The position numbers and the translations under genes were made by a program. DNA of 8,822 bases from JBJHCA01 sp050485785. Its GTDB lineage: Bacteria; Bacteroidota; Bacteroidia; Chitinophagales; Saprospiraceae. This document shows, in pieces, positions 1 through 7,336 of this stretch (positions within the stretch are counted from its first letter, which is position 1; every line of letters begins with the position of its first letter). The stretch covers positions 1-8,822 of the forward strand of contig JBJHCA010000109.1 of assembly GCA_050485785.1 (NCBI GenBank), read 5' to 3'. Below the pieces are notes generated by a model. It was given only the letters and a program-made list of their open reading frames with translations. It searched no databases and was not told the origin of the DNA.

Positions 1-48
1 ACAAAGATAGCAAGTCCTGATGTCTTCAGTTTAACGGCGGGCATACTC
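1..48. other. Left-edge sequence, no gene assigned
   Basis: These bases precede the rfbA promoter. If an upstream plus-strand gene ends here, it could stop at TAG 8-10 or TGA 18-20, but too little is visible to name it. A third frame stays open from position 1 to a TAA at 169-171. It runs through the rfbA promoter and start, so it is probably chance. Confidence 0.3.
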
Positions 49-80
49 TTTGCGCTGGTGCGCATTGAATTGTACCTTTG
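49..80 (+). promoter_or_regulatory. Bacteroidota-type promoter of rfbA
   Basis: TTTG at 49-52 is followed, after a 20-bp spacer, by TACCTTTG at 73-80, an exact match to the Bacteroidota -7 consensus TAnnTTTG. Transcription should begin about 5-8 bases after position 80, leaving a leader of roughly 10 bases before the ATG at 98. The promoter lies inside the upstream in-frame extension that could otherwise start at 50, which is the main reason for choosing 98 as the rfbA start. Confidence 0.75.
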
Positions 81-97
81 GGAAAAATTACCGGCAT

Positions 98-961
98 ATG
101 AAGGGAATTATACTAGCGGGTGGCTCAGGCACACGTCTGTATCCGCTAACCATGGCAGTCAGTAAGCAACTGATGCCCGTGTACGACAAACCCATGATCT
201 ATTATCCGTTGTCAATATTAATGCAGGCCGGTATCAGAGATATACTGATCATTTCTACACCGCATGATCTTCCCAATTTCAGCAAGCTTCTCGGTAGTGG
301 CGAGGACATTGGATGCCGGTTCGAGTATCAGGTGCAGGAAGTCCCTAACGGCCTAGCCCAGGCTTTTGTGTTGGGTGACCGTTTTATCGGGAATGATGAT
401 GTAGCGCTGATTTTGGGGGATAACATTTTTTACGGCTCAGAACTGGATGATCAGCTAAAAACCTGCGGTGAGCCGGGTGGCGGAATTGTATTTGCCTATC
501 GCGTGGCTGACCCTGAACGATACGGAGTGGTAGAGTTTGACGACTCGTTCAATGCACTTTCTATAGAAGAAAAACCGCAAAACCCCAAGAGCAGGTATGC
601 AGTTCCCGGGCTTTACTTTTATGATAATCGGGTAGTTGACATTGCCAGGCAGTTAAAGCCTAGTGCCAGAGGCGAATATGAAATTACGGATATTAACCTG
701 CATTATCTGAGCAATAATGAGCTGCGTGTAAAGGTGCTGGGCAGAGGTGTAGCCTGGCTCGATACCGGAACTCACCAATCCTTAATGCAGGCCGGTCAGT
801 TTATACAGGTTATCGAGGAGCGACAGGGTGTTAAAATAGGGTGCATAGAAGAAGTAGCCTGGCAAATGGGTTATATTAATGACAACCAACTGGCTGTGCT
901 GGGAGAAAAATATGCCAAATCCGGCTACGGCGAATACCTGCTGGATCTCCTAAAAGCCTGA
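98..961 (+). CDS. rfbA: Glucose-1-phosphate thymidylyltransferase (RmlA/RfbA)
   Basis: This 287-residue cytosolic enzyme joins glucose-1-phosphate and dTTP to make dTDP-glucose, the first step of dTDP-L-rhamnose and related dTDP-sugar synthesis for surface polysaccharides. Visible signatures are the nucleotide-binding loop GGSGTRLYPLT (residues 8-18), the metal-binding LGDN (D108), EEKP at 157-160, GEYEITD at 192-198 and WLDTG with the second expected metal ligand D222. The length fits the short RmlA family (about 290 residues). An in-frame GTG at 50 would add 16 residues, but that stretch contains the promoter and does not look like family sequence. No Shine-Dalgarno is seen, as is usual in this phylum. 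The gene appears monocistronic: rfbB, rfbC and rfbD are absent downstream, and the next gene is convergent 12 bp away. Upstream partners cannot be excluded. Confidence 0.96.
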   Translation: MKGIILAGGSGTRLYPLTMAVSKQLMPVYDKPMIYYPLSILMQAGIRDILIISTPHDLPNFSKLLGSGEDIGCRFEYQVQEVPNGLAQAFVLGDRFIGNDDVALILGDNIFYGSELDDQLKTCGEPGGGIVFAYRVADPERYGVVEFDDSFNALSIEEKPQNPKSRYAVPGLYFYDNRVVDIARQLKPSARGEYEITDINLHYLSNNELRVKVLGRGVAWLDTGTHQSLMQAGQFIQVIEERQGVKIGCIEEVAWQMGYINDNQLAVLGEKYAKSGYGEYLLDLLKA

Positions 962-973
962 AATTACCTGCTC

Positions 974-2629
974 TTACTGCCGAAGCTCTCTTCTCAGAAT
1001 CTTACCTACATTGGTTTTGGGTAACTCATCCCTGAATTCAACCTCTTTAGGCACTTTATAAGCGGCTAATTCATTTTTGCAATGGCTGATTACCTCTTTT
1101 ACGGTAAGTGATTTCTCCTTCTTGACCACAAACAACTTTACCACTTCACCACTTTTTGAGTCGGGTATGCCAATGGCTGCGGCTTCAAGTACTTTTGGAT
1201 GCATTATTGCGACCTCCTCTATTTCATTGGGGTAAACATTAAAACCCGATACCAGGATCATGTCTTTTTTGCGGTCTACGATCTTGAAAAAACCTTCTTC
1301 ATCCATTACCCCTATGTCGCCGGTGCAAAGCCACCCATCCTTGATAGTTTTTGCAGTTTCTTCAGGACGGTTGTAGTACCCTTTCATGATTTGGGGGCCT
1401 TTGGCCTGTATTTCCCCTTCCTGGCCGGGCGGGAGTATTTCTCCTGCATCATTTACTACTCGCATATCAGTACTGGGAACCGGTAAGCCAATAGTGCCCA
1501 ACCTTCCTGATCCGTCCAGGGGATTTACGCTCAACACCGGGGATGATTCGGTTAGCCCATATCCTTCAGTCAGTCTGCATCCGGTTAGTTTTTGCCATCG
1601 CTCCGCAACAGGTTTTTGAATGGCCATTCCACCTCCGATGGTTACCTTGAGGTCAGAGAAATCCACTTTGTTTATATCGGGATGATTCAGGAGTGCATTG
1701 AAAAGGGTGTTTACACCGCTCATAATACTGAGCGGGTAATTGCTCATTTCTTTGATCAGTCCCTTTAACTCCCGGGGGTTAGTTACCAAAACAGTGTGTG
1801 ATCCCACTCCCATCAATGCCAGGCAATGCACAGTAAAGGCAAAAATATGATATAATGGCAACGGGCAAATGGCCACTTCTTTTCCTTTGTCGAGAAATGT
1901 ATTCATAATTGCCCGGGTCTGCTCCATGTTGGCTATCAGATTTCTGTGTGTAAGCATGGCACCTTTGGCCACTCCCGTAGTTCCTCCTGTGTATTGAATG
2001 AGCAGTGTGTCGTTCTTGTCTACTTTCAGTTCGGGTAAAGTAAACCTTTTTCCCTGGCTCAGTGCTTCCCTGAACGAAATGACATTGTCAATTCTGTAAG
2101 CCGGCACCATTTTCTTTACGTACTTAACCACAAAATTGACGATCTGGCGTTTGGGAAAATTGAGCATTTCCCCCAGATCTGTTACGATAATTGTCTTGAT
2201 CTGCGTTTCTGGAAGAACTTTTTCAAGGTTGTGTGCAAAATTGCTGGCTATTACAATGGCTTTAACACCGGCGTCGGTAAACTGATGCTTCATTTCTCGA
2301 GGGGTGTAAAGCGGATTGGTGTTGACCACTATGATGCCGGCACGCACCGCTCCAAACAAGGCTATGGGGTATTGCAACAGATTGGGCATCATGAGCGCAA
2401 TACGGTCACCTTTTTCAAGACCACGCGAGATAAGGTAAGCACCAAACTGTACCGATAACTGGTCAATTTCCCGAAAAGTAAGTGTTTTACCAAAGTTTGA
2501 AAATGCCGGTTTATCGGCAAATTCACGAAAGCACTCTTCTACCATCACAGCTACATTAGGATATGCATCTGCATTGATATTAGCCGGTATACCCATTGAA
2601 TAATTCTTTAACCATGGTCTGTTGTCCAT
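974..2629 (-). CDS. fadD: Long-chain fatty acid-CoA ligase (FadD-like)
   Basis: This 551-residue AMP-forming acyl-CoA synthetase activates a fatty acid through an acyl-adenylate to acyl-CoA for beta-oxidation or lipid synthesis. The N-terminus resembles E. coli FadD (WLKNYSMGIPANI, then an N-terminal AMP-binding domain). Motifs seen are the phosphate-binding loop YTGGTTGVAKG near residues 211-221, TEGYGLTESSP near 352, WLCTGD near 433, the fatty-acyl signature VDRKKDMILVSGFNVYP near 450-466, and the C-terminal GKILRRE with the catalytic lysine near 543. The length matches FadD (about 560). An in-frame ATG at 2689 would add 20 residues that do not resemble the family, so I chose the ATG at 2629, where similarity begins. 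Exact acyl-chain preference is not visible. The gene stands alone, divergent from rpsA and convergent with rfbA. I found no consensus promoter on its side of the intergenic region. Confidence 0.93.
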   Translation of the reverse strand: MDNRPWLKNYSMGIPANINADAYPNVAVMVEECFREFADKPAFSNFGKTLTFREIDQLSVQFGAYLISRGLEKGDRIALMMPNLLQYPIALFGAVRAGIIVVNTNPLYTPREMKHQFTDAGVKAIVIASNFAHNLEKVLPETQIKTIIVTDLGEMLNFPKRQIVNFVVKYVKKMVPAYRIDNVISFREALSQGKRFTLPELKVDKNDTLLIQYTGGTTGVAKGAMLTHRNLIANMEQTRAIMNTFLDKGKEVAICPLPLYHIFAFTVHCLALMGVGSHTVLVTNPRELKGLIKEMSNYPLSIMSGVNTLFNALLNHPDINKVDFSDLKVTIGGGMAIQKPVAERWQKLTGCRLTEGYGLTESSPVLSVNPLDGSGRLGTIGLPVPSTDMRVVNDAGEILPPGQEGEIQAKGPQIMKGYYNRPEETAKTIKDGWLCTGDIGVMDEEGFFKIVDRKKDMILVSGFNVYPNEIEEVAIMHPKVLEAAAIGIPDSKSGEVVKLFVVKKEKSLTVKEVISHCKNELAAYKVPKEVEFRDELPKTNVGKILRRELRQ

Positions 2630-2765
2630 ATTGTCATGAATTGAGTTGAACGATAAAATACTTTGAAAATTCAGAAAACCGATTGTCAAAGTAAGTAAAA
2701 ATCTTTGAAACAGCTATGCCTTACTACAGCAACTCAAAATATTTAAGACTATTCATTTTCAATTC

Positions 2766-2794
2766 TTTGGTTTGCAGAAAATGTATTACCTTTG
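2766..2794 (+). promoter_or_regulatory. Bacteroidota-type promoter of rpsA
   Basis: TTTG at 2766-2769 and a perfect -7 box TACCTTTG at 2787-2794 are separated by 17 bp, within the spacing known for this phylum's sigma factor. A start near 2800 would give a leader of about 38 bases, U-rich at its beginning (TAATTTTTTTATTAA). The 8-base box is identical to the one before rfbA and the one on the minus strand near the right edge. Confidence 0.75.
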
Positions 2795-2824
2795 CGCCGC
2801 TAATTTTTTTATTAACCATTAAAA

Positions 2825-2845
2825 ATGAGGGACATCCATGACTGA
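2825..2845 (+). promoter_or_regulatory. rpsA start region: SD-like motif and possible overlapping mini-ORF
   Basis: GAGGGA at 2827-2832 sits 5 bases before the rpsA ATG at 2838, a reasonable Shine-Dalgarno match in a phylum where most genes lack one. An ATG at 2825, in a different frame, opens a six-codon reading frame (MRDIHD, stop TGA 2843-2845) that contains the GAGGGA and runs across the rpsA start. It could couple or limit S1 translation, or it could be chance. Nothing here shows that it is translated. Confidence 0.35.
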
Positions 2846-4847
2846 AGATCAAAATGTACCCAAGGATCCCCGGGAGGACGAAAAAAACATCCAGGAACCT
2901 GCCTCCAAAAAAACGTCCGGGCAGGATGCTGACCAACAATCTGAAGTAGTAGTAGAAGCCGAAGAAACTGAAGTTGAAACGGAAGAAACCGACATTAAAA
3001 CCGAAACTACGGAAAAAGAAGAGAAGTCAGCTGAAACTTTCTCCAATGAGCCACATGATGCTTTTGACTGGGCAGCAGGCAAAAGAAGGTCTGCCTCCTA
3101 TAGTGATGAGCAGGTTGACAAGCTGGTGAATGAATATGAGTCAGTAATTAACTCTGTTCAGGAATTTGAGGTAGTTAAAGGCAGAGTAACACACATCGGC
3201 GACGGTGATGTATTGCTCGATATCAATTACAAGAGCGACGGCTTGTTGTCGTTGTCTGAGTTTAGGGATACACCTGACCTGAAAATAGGTGATGAGGTTG
3301 ATGTTTATATAGAACGCCTTGAGGACCCCCGTGGTCAGTTGGTACTATCCCGCCGCAAGGCGAAACTACTCAAAGCATGGGAGAGCATTGTTGAATCACA
3401 TGAAACCGGTGCCATCATAAAAGGCACTGTTGTGAGTAAAACCAAAGGCGGTCTGATAGTTGATTGTGGCGGACTGGAAACTTTCCTTCCCGGTTCACAG
3501 ATAGATATCAAGCCTATAATCGACTATGATTCATATGTTGGAAAAACTATGGAATTCAGGGTGGTTAAGATCAACGAAGCCATCAAGAATGCCGTTGTAT
3601 CGCACAAGGCACTTATCGAAAGTGATTTGGCTGAGCAACGCGAGCAAATCATAGCCGGACTGGAGAAAGGTCAGGTACTTGAAGGTACGGTGAAGAACAT
3701 CACAGACTTTGGTGCTTTCCTTGATCTGGGAGGTGTTGACGGATTACTTTACATTACTGATATTTCATGGGGACGGATCAACCACCCCGGTGAGGTACTC
3801 GAAAATGGCCAGAAAGTGAACGTAGTAGTGCTTGACTTCGATGAGAATAAGCGCCGCATTTCACTGGGTCTGAAGCAACTTACCAGCCATCCGTGGGATG
3901 TGCTTACCAAGGAGATTGAAGAAAACTCGGTAGTTAAAGGTAAGATCGTCAACATTGAAGATTATGGAGCTTTCCTTGAAATCGAGCCTGGTGTAGAAGG
4001 ACTCATACACGTATCGGAAGTTTCATGGAGCAACCAGCCTGTTAATGCCAGGGAGTTTTTCAAGTTGGGGCAGGAGCATGAAGCCAAAGTGGTAACCATT
4101 GATCGTGAAGAACGCAAAATGTCACTTTCGCTCAAGCAACTTACCCAGGATCCCTGGAGTGAGGTGGCTGCCAGATATCCGGTTAACAGCAGGCATTCCG
4201 GTGAAGTGAAAAACCTTACACCCTATGGAGTTTTCATCGAACTGGAAGAAGGCATTGGCGGAATGGTTCATATTTCGGATCTGAGCTGGACCAAGCGCTT
4301 TGCCCATCCGTCGGAGTTTACCAAAGTAGGTGAGCAAATGGAGGTGGTAATTCTGGAAATCGATCAGGAGAACAGAAAGCTGTCACTCGGCCATAAGCAG
4401 ATTGAAGAGAACCCATGGGATACCTTCGAAAAAGTTTTCCCGGTAGGCTCATATCACGAGGCTACACTGATACGACGCGATGACCGTGGGGCAATTGTCC
4501 AGCTTCCATACGGACTGGAGGCTTTTGCTCCTATCAAACATATTCGTAAAGAGAACGGATCATTTGCTGAAGTGGAAGAAGTAATTACCGTAAAAGTTCT
4601 GGAGTTTAATCGTGACGATAAGAGGATTCTGGTTTCTCACCTGAGGTATCTTGAAGACATCCAGCGTGAAGCGGACGACAAGATCAAGGAAGAGAAGCAG
4701 AAAGTTGAAACGGAAACTCGTCAGGTTATCAAAAAGCAGGCTTCCAAAGTGGAGAAAACCACCCTGGGTGAGCTTGATGCATTTGAGCAGCTGAAAGAAC
4801 AATTGAAAGCTTCTGATGAAGAAGAAAATACGGAAAAAGGAGAATAA
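2838..4847 (+). CDS. rpsA: 30S ribosomal protein S1
   Basis: S1 binds mRNA on the 30S subunit and helps load leaderless-SD or structured messages. The 669-residue product has six S1 (OB-fold) repeats beginning near residues 112, 193, 280, 364, 452 and 538. Repeats 3-5 keep the RNA-binding pattern (for example DFGAFLDL..., DYGAFLEI...GLIHVSEVSW, PYGVFIEL...GMVHISDLSW). Repeats 1, 2 and 6 are more divergent, which parallels E. coli S1, where the first two dock on the ribosome. A low-complexity acidic N-terminal extension of about 105 residues, rich in E/T/V (roughly 30-65), and a charged helical tail (about 605-669) explain the excess over the 557 residues of E. coli S1. The ATG at 2838 is supported by GAGGGA five bases upstream and by a strong promoter at 2766-2794. 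The gene is monocistronic, with its own terminator. Confidence 0.97.
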   Translation: MTEDQNVPKDPREDEKNIQEPASKKTSGQDADQQSEVVVEAEETEVETEETDIKTETTEKEEKSAETFSNEPHDAFDWAAGKRRSASYSDEQVDKLVNEYESVINSVQEFEVVKGRVTHIGDGDVLLDINYKSDGLLSLSEFRDTPDLKIGDEVDVYIERLEDPRGQLVLSRRKAKLLKAWESIVESHETGAIIKGTVVSKTKGGLIVDCGGLETFLPGSQIDIKPIIDYDSYVGKTMEFRVVKINEAIKNAVVSHKALIESDLAEQREQIIAGLEKGQVLEGTVKNITDFGAFLDLGGVDGLLYITDISWGRINHPGEVLENGQKVNVVVLDFDENKRRISLGLKQLTSHPWDVLTKEIEENSVVKGKIVNIEDYGAFLEIEPGVEGLIHVSEVSWSNQPVNAREFFKLGQEHEAKVVTIDREERKMSLSLKQLTQDPWSEVAARYPVNSRHSGEVKNLTPYGVFIELEEGIGGMVHISDLSWTKRFAHPSEFTKVGEQMEVVILEIDQENRKLSLGHKQIEENPWDTFEKVFPVGSYHEATLIRRDDRGAIVQLPYGLEAFAPIKHIRKENGSFAEVEEVITVKVLEFNRDDKRILVSHLRYLEDIQREADDKIKEEKQKVETETRQVIKKQASKVEKTTLGELDAFEQLKEQLKASDEEENTEKGE

Positions 4848-4870
4848 TACAATTCTCTGAATGATGAGTA

Positions 4871-4904
4871 AAGAGCCTCTGTATCTGATGCAGGGGCTTT
4901 TTTT
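4871..4904 (+). terminator. Intrinsic terminator of rpsA
   Basis: AGCCTCTG (4874-4881) pairs with CAGGGGCT (4891-4898), with one G.U pair and a 9-base loop. The stem is followed by a run of seven T (4898-4904), and A/T pairs can extend its base. It lies 24 bases after the rpsA stop and separates rpsA from the carotenoid operon. Confidence 0.88.
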
Positions 4905-4915
4905 ATTCCCGGTAG

Positions 4916-4943
4916 TTGAGGTGTAAATTGCAATGAACATTTG
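4916..4943 (+). promoter_or_regulatory. Candidate promoter of the crtI-crtB-crtYcd operon
   Basis: TTG at 4916-4918, a 17-bp spacer and AACATTTG at 4936-4943 match the Bacteroidota promoter at seven of eight -7 positions (A instead of the first T). It sits between the rpsA terminator and the crtI ATG at 4983, and would give a leader of about 30 bases. I see no MerR- or LitR/CarH-type operator that would suggest light control, and no regulator gene is present in the window. Confidence 0.5.
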
Positions 4944-4982
4944 TGCACATTTCATGTTCGCAATTTTAACTTCACATTTTGT

Positions 4983-6476
4983 ATGAACCAAACTACTAAA
5001 AAGCGCACTGCTGTAGTAATAGGGGCCGGGTTTTCAGGGCTGGCTGCTGCCTCATATCTTGCCCGCGAAGGTGTAGAAGTCACCGTACTTGAGAAACACA
5101 ATATAGCCGGTGGCAGAGCTCGCGTGATGCAACGTGAAGGATTTACTTTCGATATGGGACCTAGCTGGTACTGGATGCCGGATGTGTTTGAATCCTTTTT
5201 CAGCGATTTTGGCCGGTCAGTTCATGACTTTTATTCGCTTCAACGACTTGACCCGTCTTATGCTATTTTTTTTTCCAAAAATCACCGCATGGACGTGCCG
5301 GCCGGAATGGATGAGATTTACGGGATGTTTGAAACCTATGAGCCAGGTAGTTCATCAGTGCTCAAAAGGTTTCTGGATGAAGCCAGGTATAAATACGAAA
5401 CCGGCCTGGGTGAGTTTGTGCACAAACCCGGCCATTCCATTTTGGAGTTTGCAGATAGCAGGATACTGCTCAGTTTATTTAGGCTGCAGATGTTTTCCAG
5501 TATAGGGAAACAGATCCACAGCAAGTTCAAAAACCCGTTTTTGCGAAAACTGCTTGAGTTTCCTGTGTTGTTCCTTGGCGCTACTCCGGCTAAAACCCCG
5601 GCACTTTACAGCCTGATGAACTATGCTGACATGTGTCTGGGCACCTGGTACCCTATGGGAGGAATGTATCGGATAGTGGAAGCGATGGAGTCAGTAGCAA
5701 GAGAGCAAGGCGTAAATTTCTGTTTTAACCACGAAGTAACCGGTATCAAAGCAGGAAACGGTAAAGTTTACGAAGTGGATACAAGCAGAAGGAGCTTTAA
5801 GGCTGACATTTATGTTGCCTCGGCAGATTACCGCCATGTTGATCAGCAACTGTTGCCGCCCGGGTACAGGAACTACAGTGCAAGGTACTGGGATAAGCGG
5901 GTAATGGCACCTTCGAGCCTGCTGTTTTATCTGGGGATAAAAAACAAAGAGTTATCCCTAAAACATCACAACCTCTTTTTTGATGAGGACTTCGCCCAAC
6001 ATGCTCAAGAGATATACGACAATCCGCAATGGCCCGGTAAGCCGCTTTTTTACGTTTGTGCTCCTTCCGTTACGGATCCGACTGTTGCCCCTGAAGGTCA
6101 TGAGAACCTCTTCATCCTGATCCCTCTGGCGCCTGGATTAACTGGTGATACTGAGGATGTGCGGGAAAAGTATTTCAACCTTGTGATGGACCGGCTTGAA
6201 AATATTACCGGCAGCCATGTCCGGGAGCACATAGTTTTTAAGCAATCTTTTGGGGTGAGCAATTTCATCAATGAATACCATGCATGGAAAGGCAATGCTT
6301 ACGGCCTGGCCAACACGCTTTCACAAACAGCTTTTTTAAAACCTAAAATGCGTCATAAGAAACTAGGAAATCTTTTGTTTGCCGGGCAGCTGACCACCCC
6401 CGGTCCGGGTGTGCCCCCTTCGTTGATTTCAGGAAAAGTGGCTGCTCTGGAAAGCCTGAAATACCTAAACCATTGA
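4983..6476 (+). CDS. crtI: Phytoene desaturase (CrtI-type)
   Basis: This 497-residue FAD-dependent, membrane-associated enzyme introduces double bonds into phytoene to give lycopene. The N-terminus carries the dinucleotide-binding fold VVIGAGFSGLAAASYL (G14, G16, G19), with the acidic E37 and AGGRAR (42-47) following. The C-terminal block LLFAGQLTTPGPGVPPSLISG (about 463-483) is the CrtI carotenoid-dehydrogenase signature. The length is typical (about 490-500). A TTG at 4941 would extend it by 14 residues, but that would start inside the putative promoter and add non-family sequence, so ATG 4983 is preferred. It is first in a crtI-crtB-crtYcd operon, with crtB starting 3 bases after its stop. 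A run of nine T at 5266-5274 (codons Ile-Phe-Phe-Ser) is a potential slippage site. The number of desaturations (three or four) cannot be told from sequence, but the adjacent lycopene cyclase favours lycopene. Confidence 0.95.
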   Translation: MNQTTKKRTAVVIGAGFSGLAAASYLAREGVEVTVLEKHNIAGGRARVMQREGFTFDMGPSWYWMPDVFESFFSDFGRSVHDFYSLQRLDPSYAIFFSKNHRMDVPAGMDEIYGMFETYEPGSSSVLKRFLDEARYKYETGLGEFVHKPGHSILEFADSRILLSLFRLQMFSSIGKQIHSKFKNPFLRKLLEFPVLFLGATPAKTPALYSLMNYADMCLGTWYPMGGMYRIVEAMESVAREQGVNFCFNHEVTGIKAGNGKVYEVDTSRRSFKADIYVASADYRHVDQQLLPPGYRNYSARYWDKRVMAPSSLLFYLGIKNKELSLKHHNLFFDEDFAQHAQEIYDNPQWPGKPLFYVCAPSVTDPTVAPEGHENLFILIPLAPGLTGDTEDVREKYFNLVMDRLENITGSHVREHIVFKQSFGVSNFINEYHAWKGNAYGLANTLSQTAFLKPKMRHKKLGNLLFAGQLTTPGPGVPPSLISGKVAALESLKYLNH

Positions 6477-6479
6477 TTA

Positions 6480-7325
6480 ATGAAAACAGGAATGCCTCTA
6501 TTTGACCAGGTTTGTATTGCGTGCAGTAAACTTGTTACGCAGCGTTACAGCACTTCGTTTTCTTCCGGAATTCTGGCATTTGCCCGTCCATACCGGGATC
6601 CGGTTTATGCCATTTATGGGTTTGTGCGGTTTGCCGATGAGATAGTGGATACCTTTCATGAGCACGATAAGGCCATATTGCTTGAAGAATTCAGAAAGGC
6701 AACCTTTAAAGCCATAGATCATGGCATCAGCTTGAATCCGGTACTGCATTCATTTCAGCAGGTGGTAAGCCAGTATAACATCGACCGGGCATATATTGAA
6801 GCCTTTCTGGACAGTATGGCTATGGATCTTGATCGCACTGCCTATGACCGTAAAAACTACGAAGCCTATATCTATGGTAGTGCTGAAGTAGTAGGACTGA
6901 TGTGTTTAAAGGTATTTACCGCAAGCGACAGTCAATTGTTTGATGAACTTCGCGATGCAGCAAAAAGTCTGGGCTCTGCATTTCAAAAGGTCAACTTTTT
7001 ACGCGACATGCAAAGTGATTTCATAGAGAGAGGCAGAGTGTACTTTCCGGGTATCGATTTTGAACAATTTGATGAGGCTCAGAAGTCTGTTATTGAGGCC
7101 GATATCAGGCGTGATTTTTCCCAGGCCCTTGATGGAATCAGAAGGCTTCCTTCGGGTGTTAGATCCGGGGTGTATCTGGCCTATATTTATTATCTCCGGT
7201 TGTTTGAGAAGATAAGAAAAGCACCGGTGCATCGCATACAGAAGGAACGAATCCGAATTCCGGACCATCAAAAACTTTATCTGCTTACCAAGTCAACCCT
7301 GGTCAACAGGCTTGGACTGATCTGA
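6480..7325 (+). CDS. crtB: Phytoene synthase
   Basis: This enzyme condenses two geranylgeranyl diphosphates head-to-head into phytoene via prephytoene diphosphate, the committed step of C40 carotenoid synthesis. The 281-residue protein is an all-alpha squalene/phytoene synthase. The first aspartate-rich motif is DEIVD at 53-57. The second lies in VNFLRDMQSD, with D176 and D180, followed by the conserved RGRVYFP. YSTSF near 23-27 and the strongly conserved YAIYGFVRFAD add support. ATG 6480 is chosen as the first start after the crtI stop. An ATG four codons later (6492) is also possible. The 3-base gap to crtI and 11-base gap to crtYcd imply co-transcription and probably translational coupling. 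A squalene synthase is unlikely given the crtI and cyclase neighbours. Confidence 0.95.
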   Translation: MKTGMPLFDQVCIACSKLVTQRYSTSFSSGILAFARPYRDPVYAIYGFVRFADEIVDTFHEHDKAILLEEFRKATFKAIDHGISLNPVLHSFQQVVSQYNIDRAYIEAFLDSMAMDLDRTAYDRKNYEAYIYGSAEVVGLMCLKVFTASDSQLFDELRDAAKSLGSAFQKVNFLRDMQSDFIERGRVYFPGIDFEQFDEAQKSVIEADIRRDFSQALDGIRRLPSGVRSGVYLAYIYYLRLFEKIRKAPVHRIQKERIRIPDHQKLYLLTKSTLVNRLGLI

Positions 7326-7336
7326 TTTCCTGCATT

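Noticed and set aside
1..171. Frame open from the left edge to TAA 169-171
   Set aside because: It overlaps the rfbA promoter and about 70 bases of rfbA in another frame, and its sequence resembles no recognisable C-terminus.
4560..4991. Minus-strand open frame of 143 codons antisense to the rpsA 3' end
   Set aside because: It lies mostly opposite a strongly supported S1 gene and runs through the rpsA terminator. Its composition is that of an antisense shadow.
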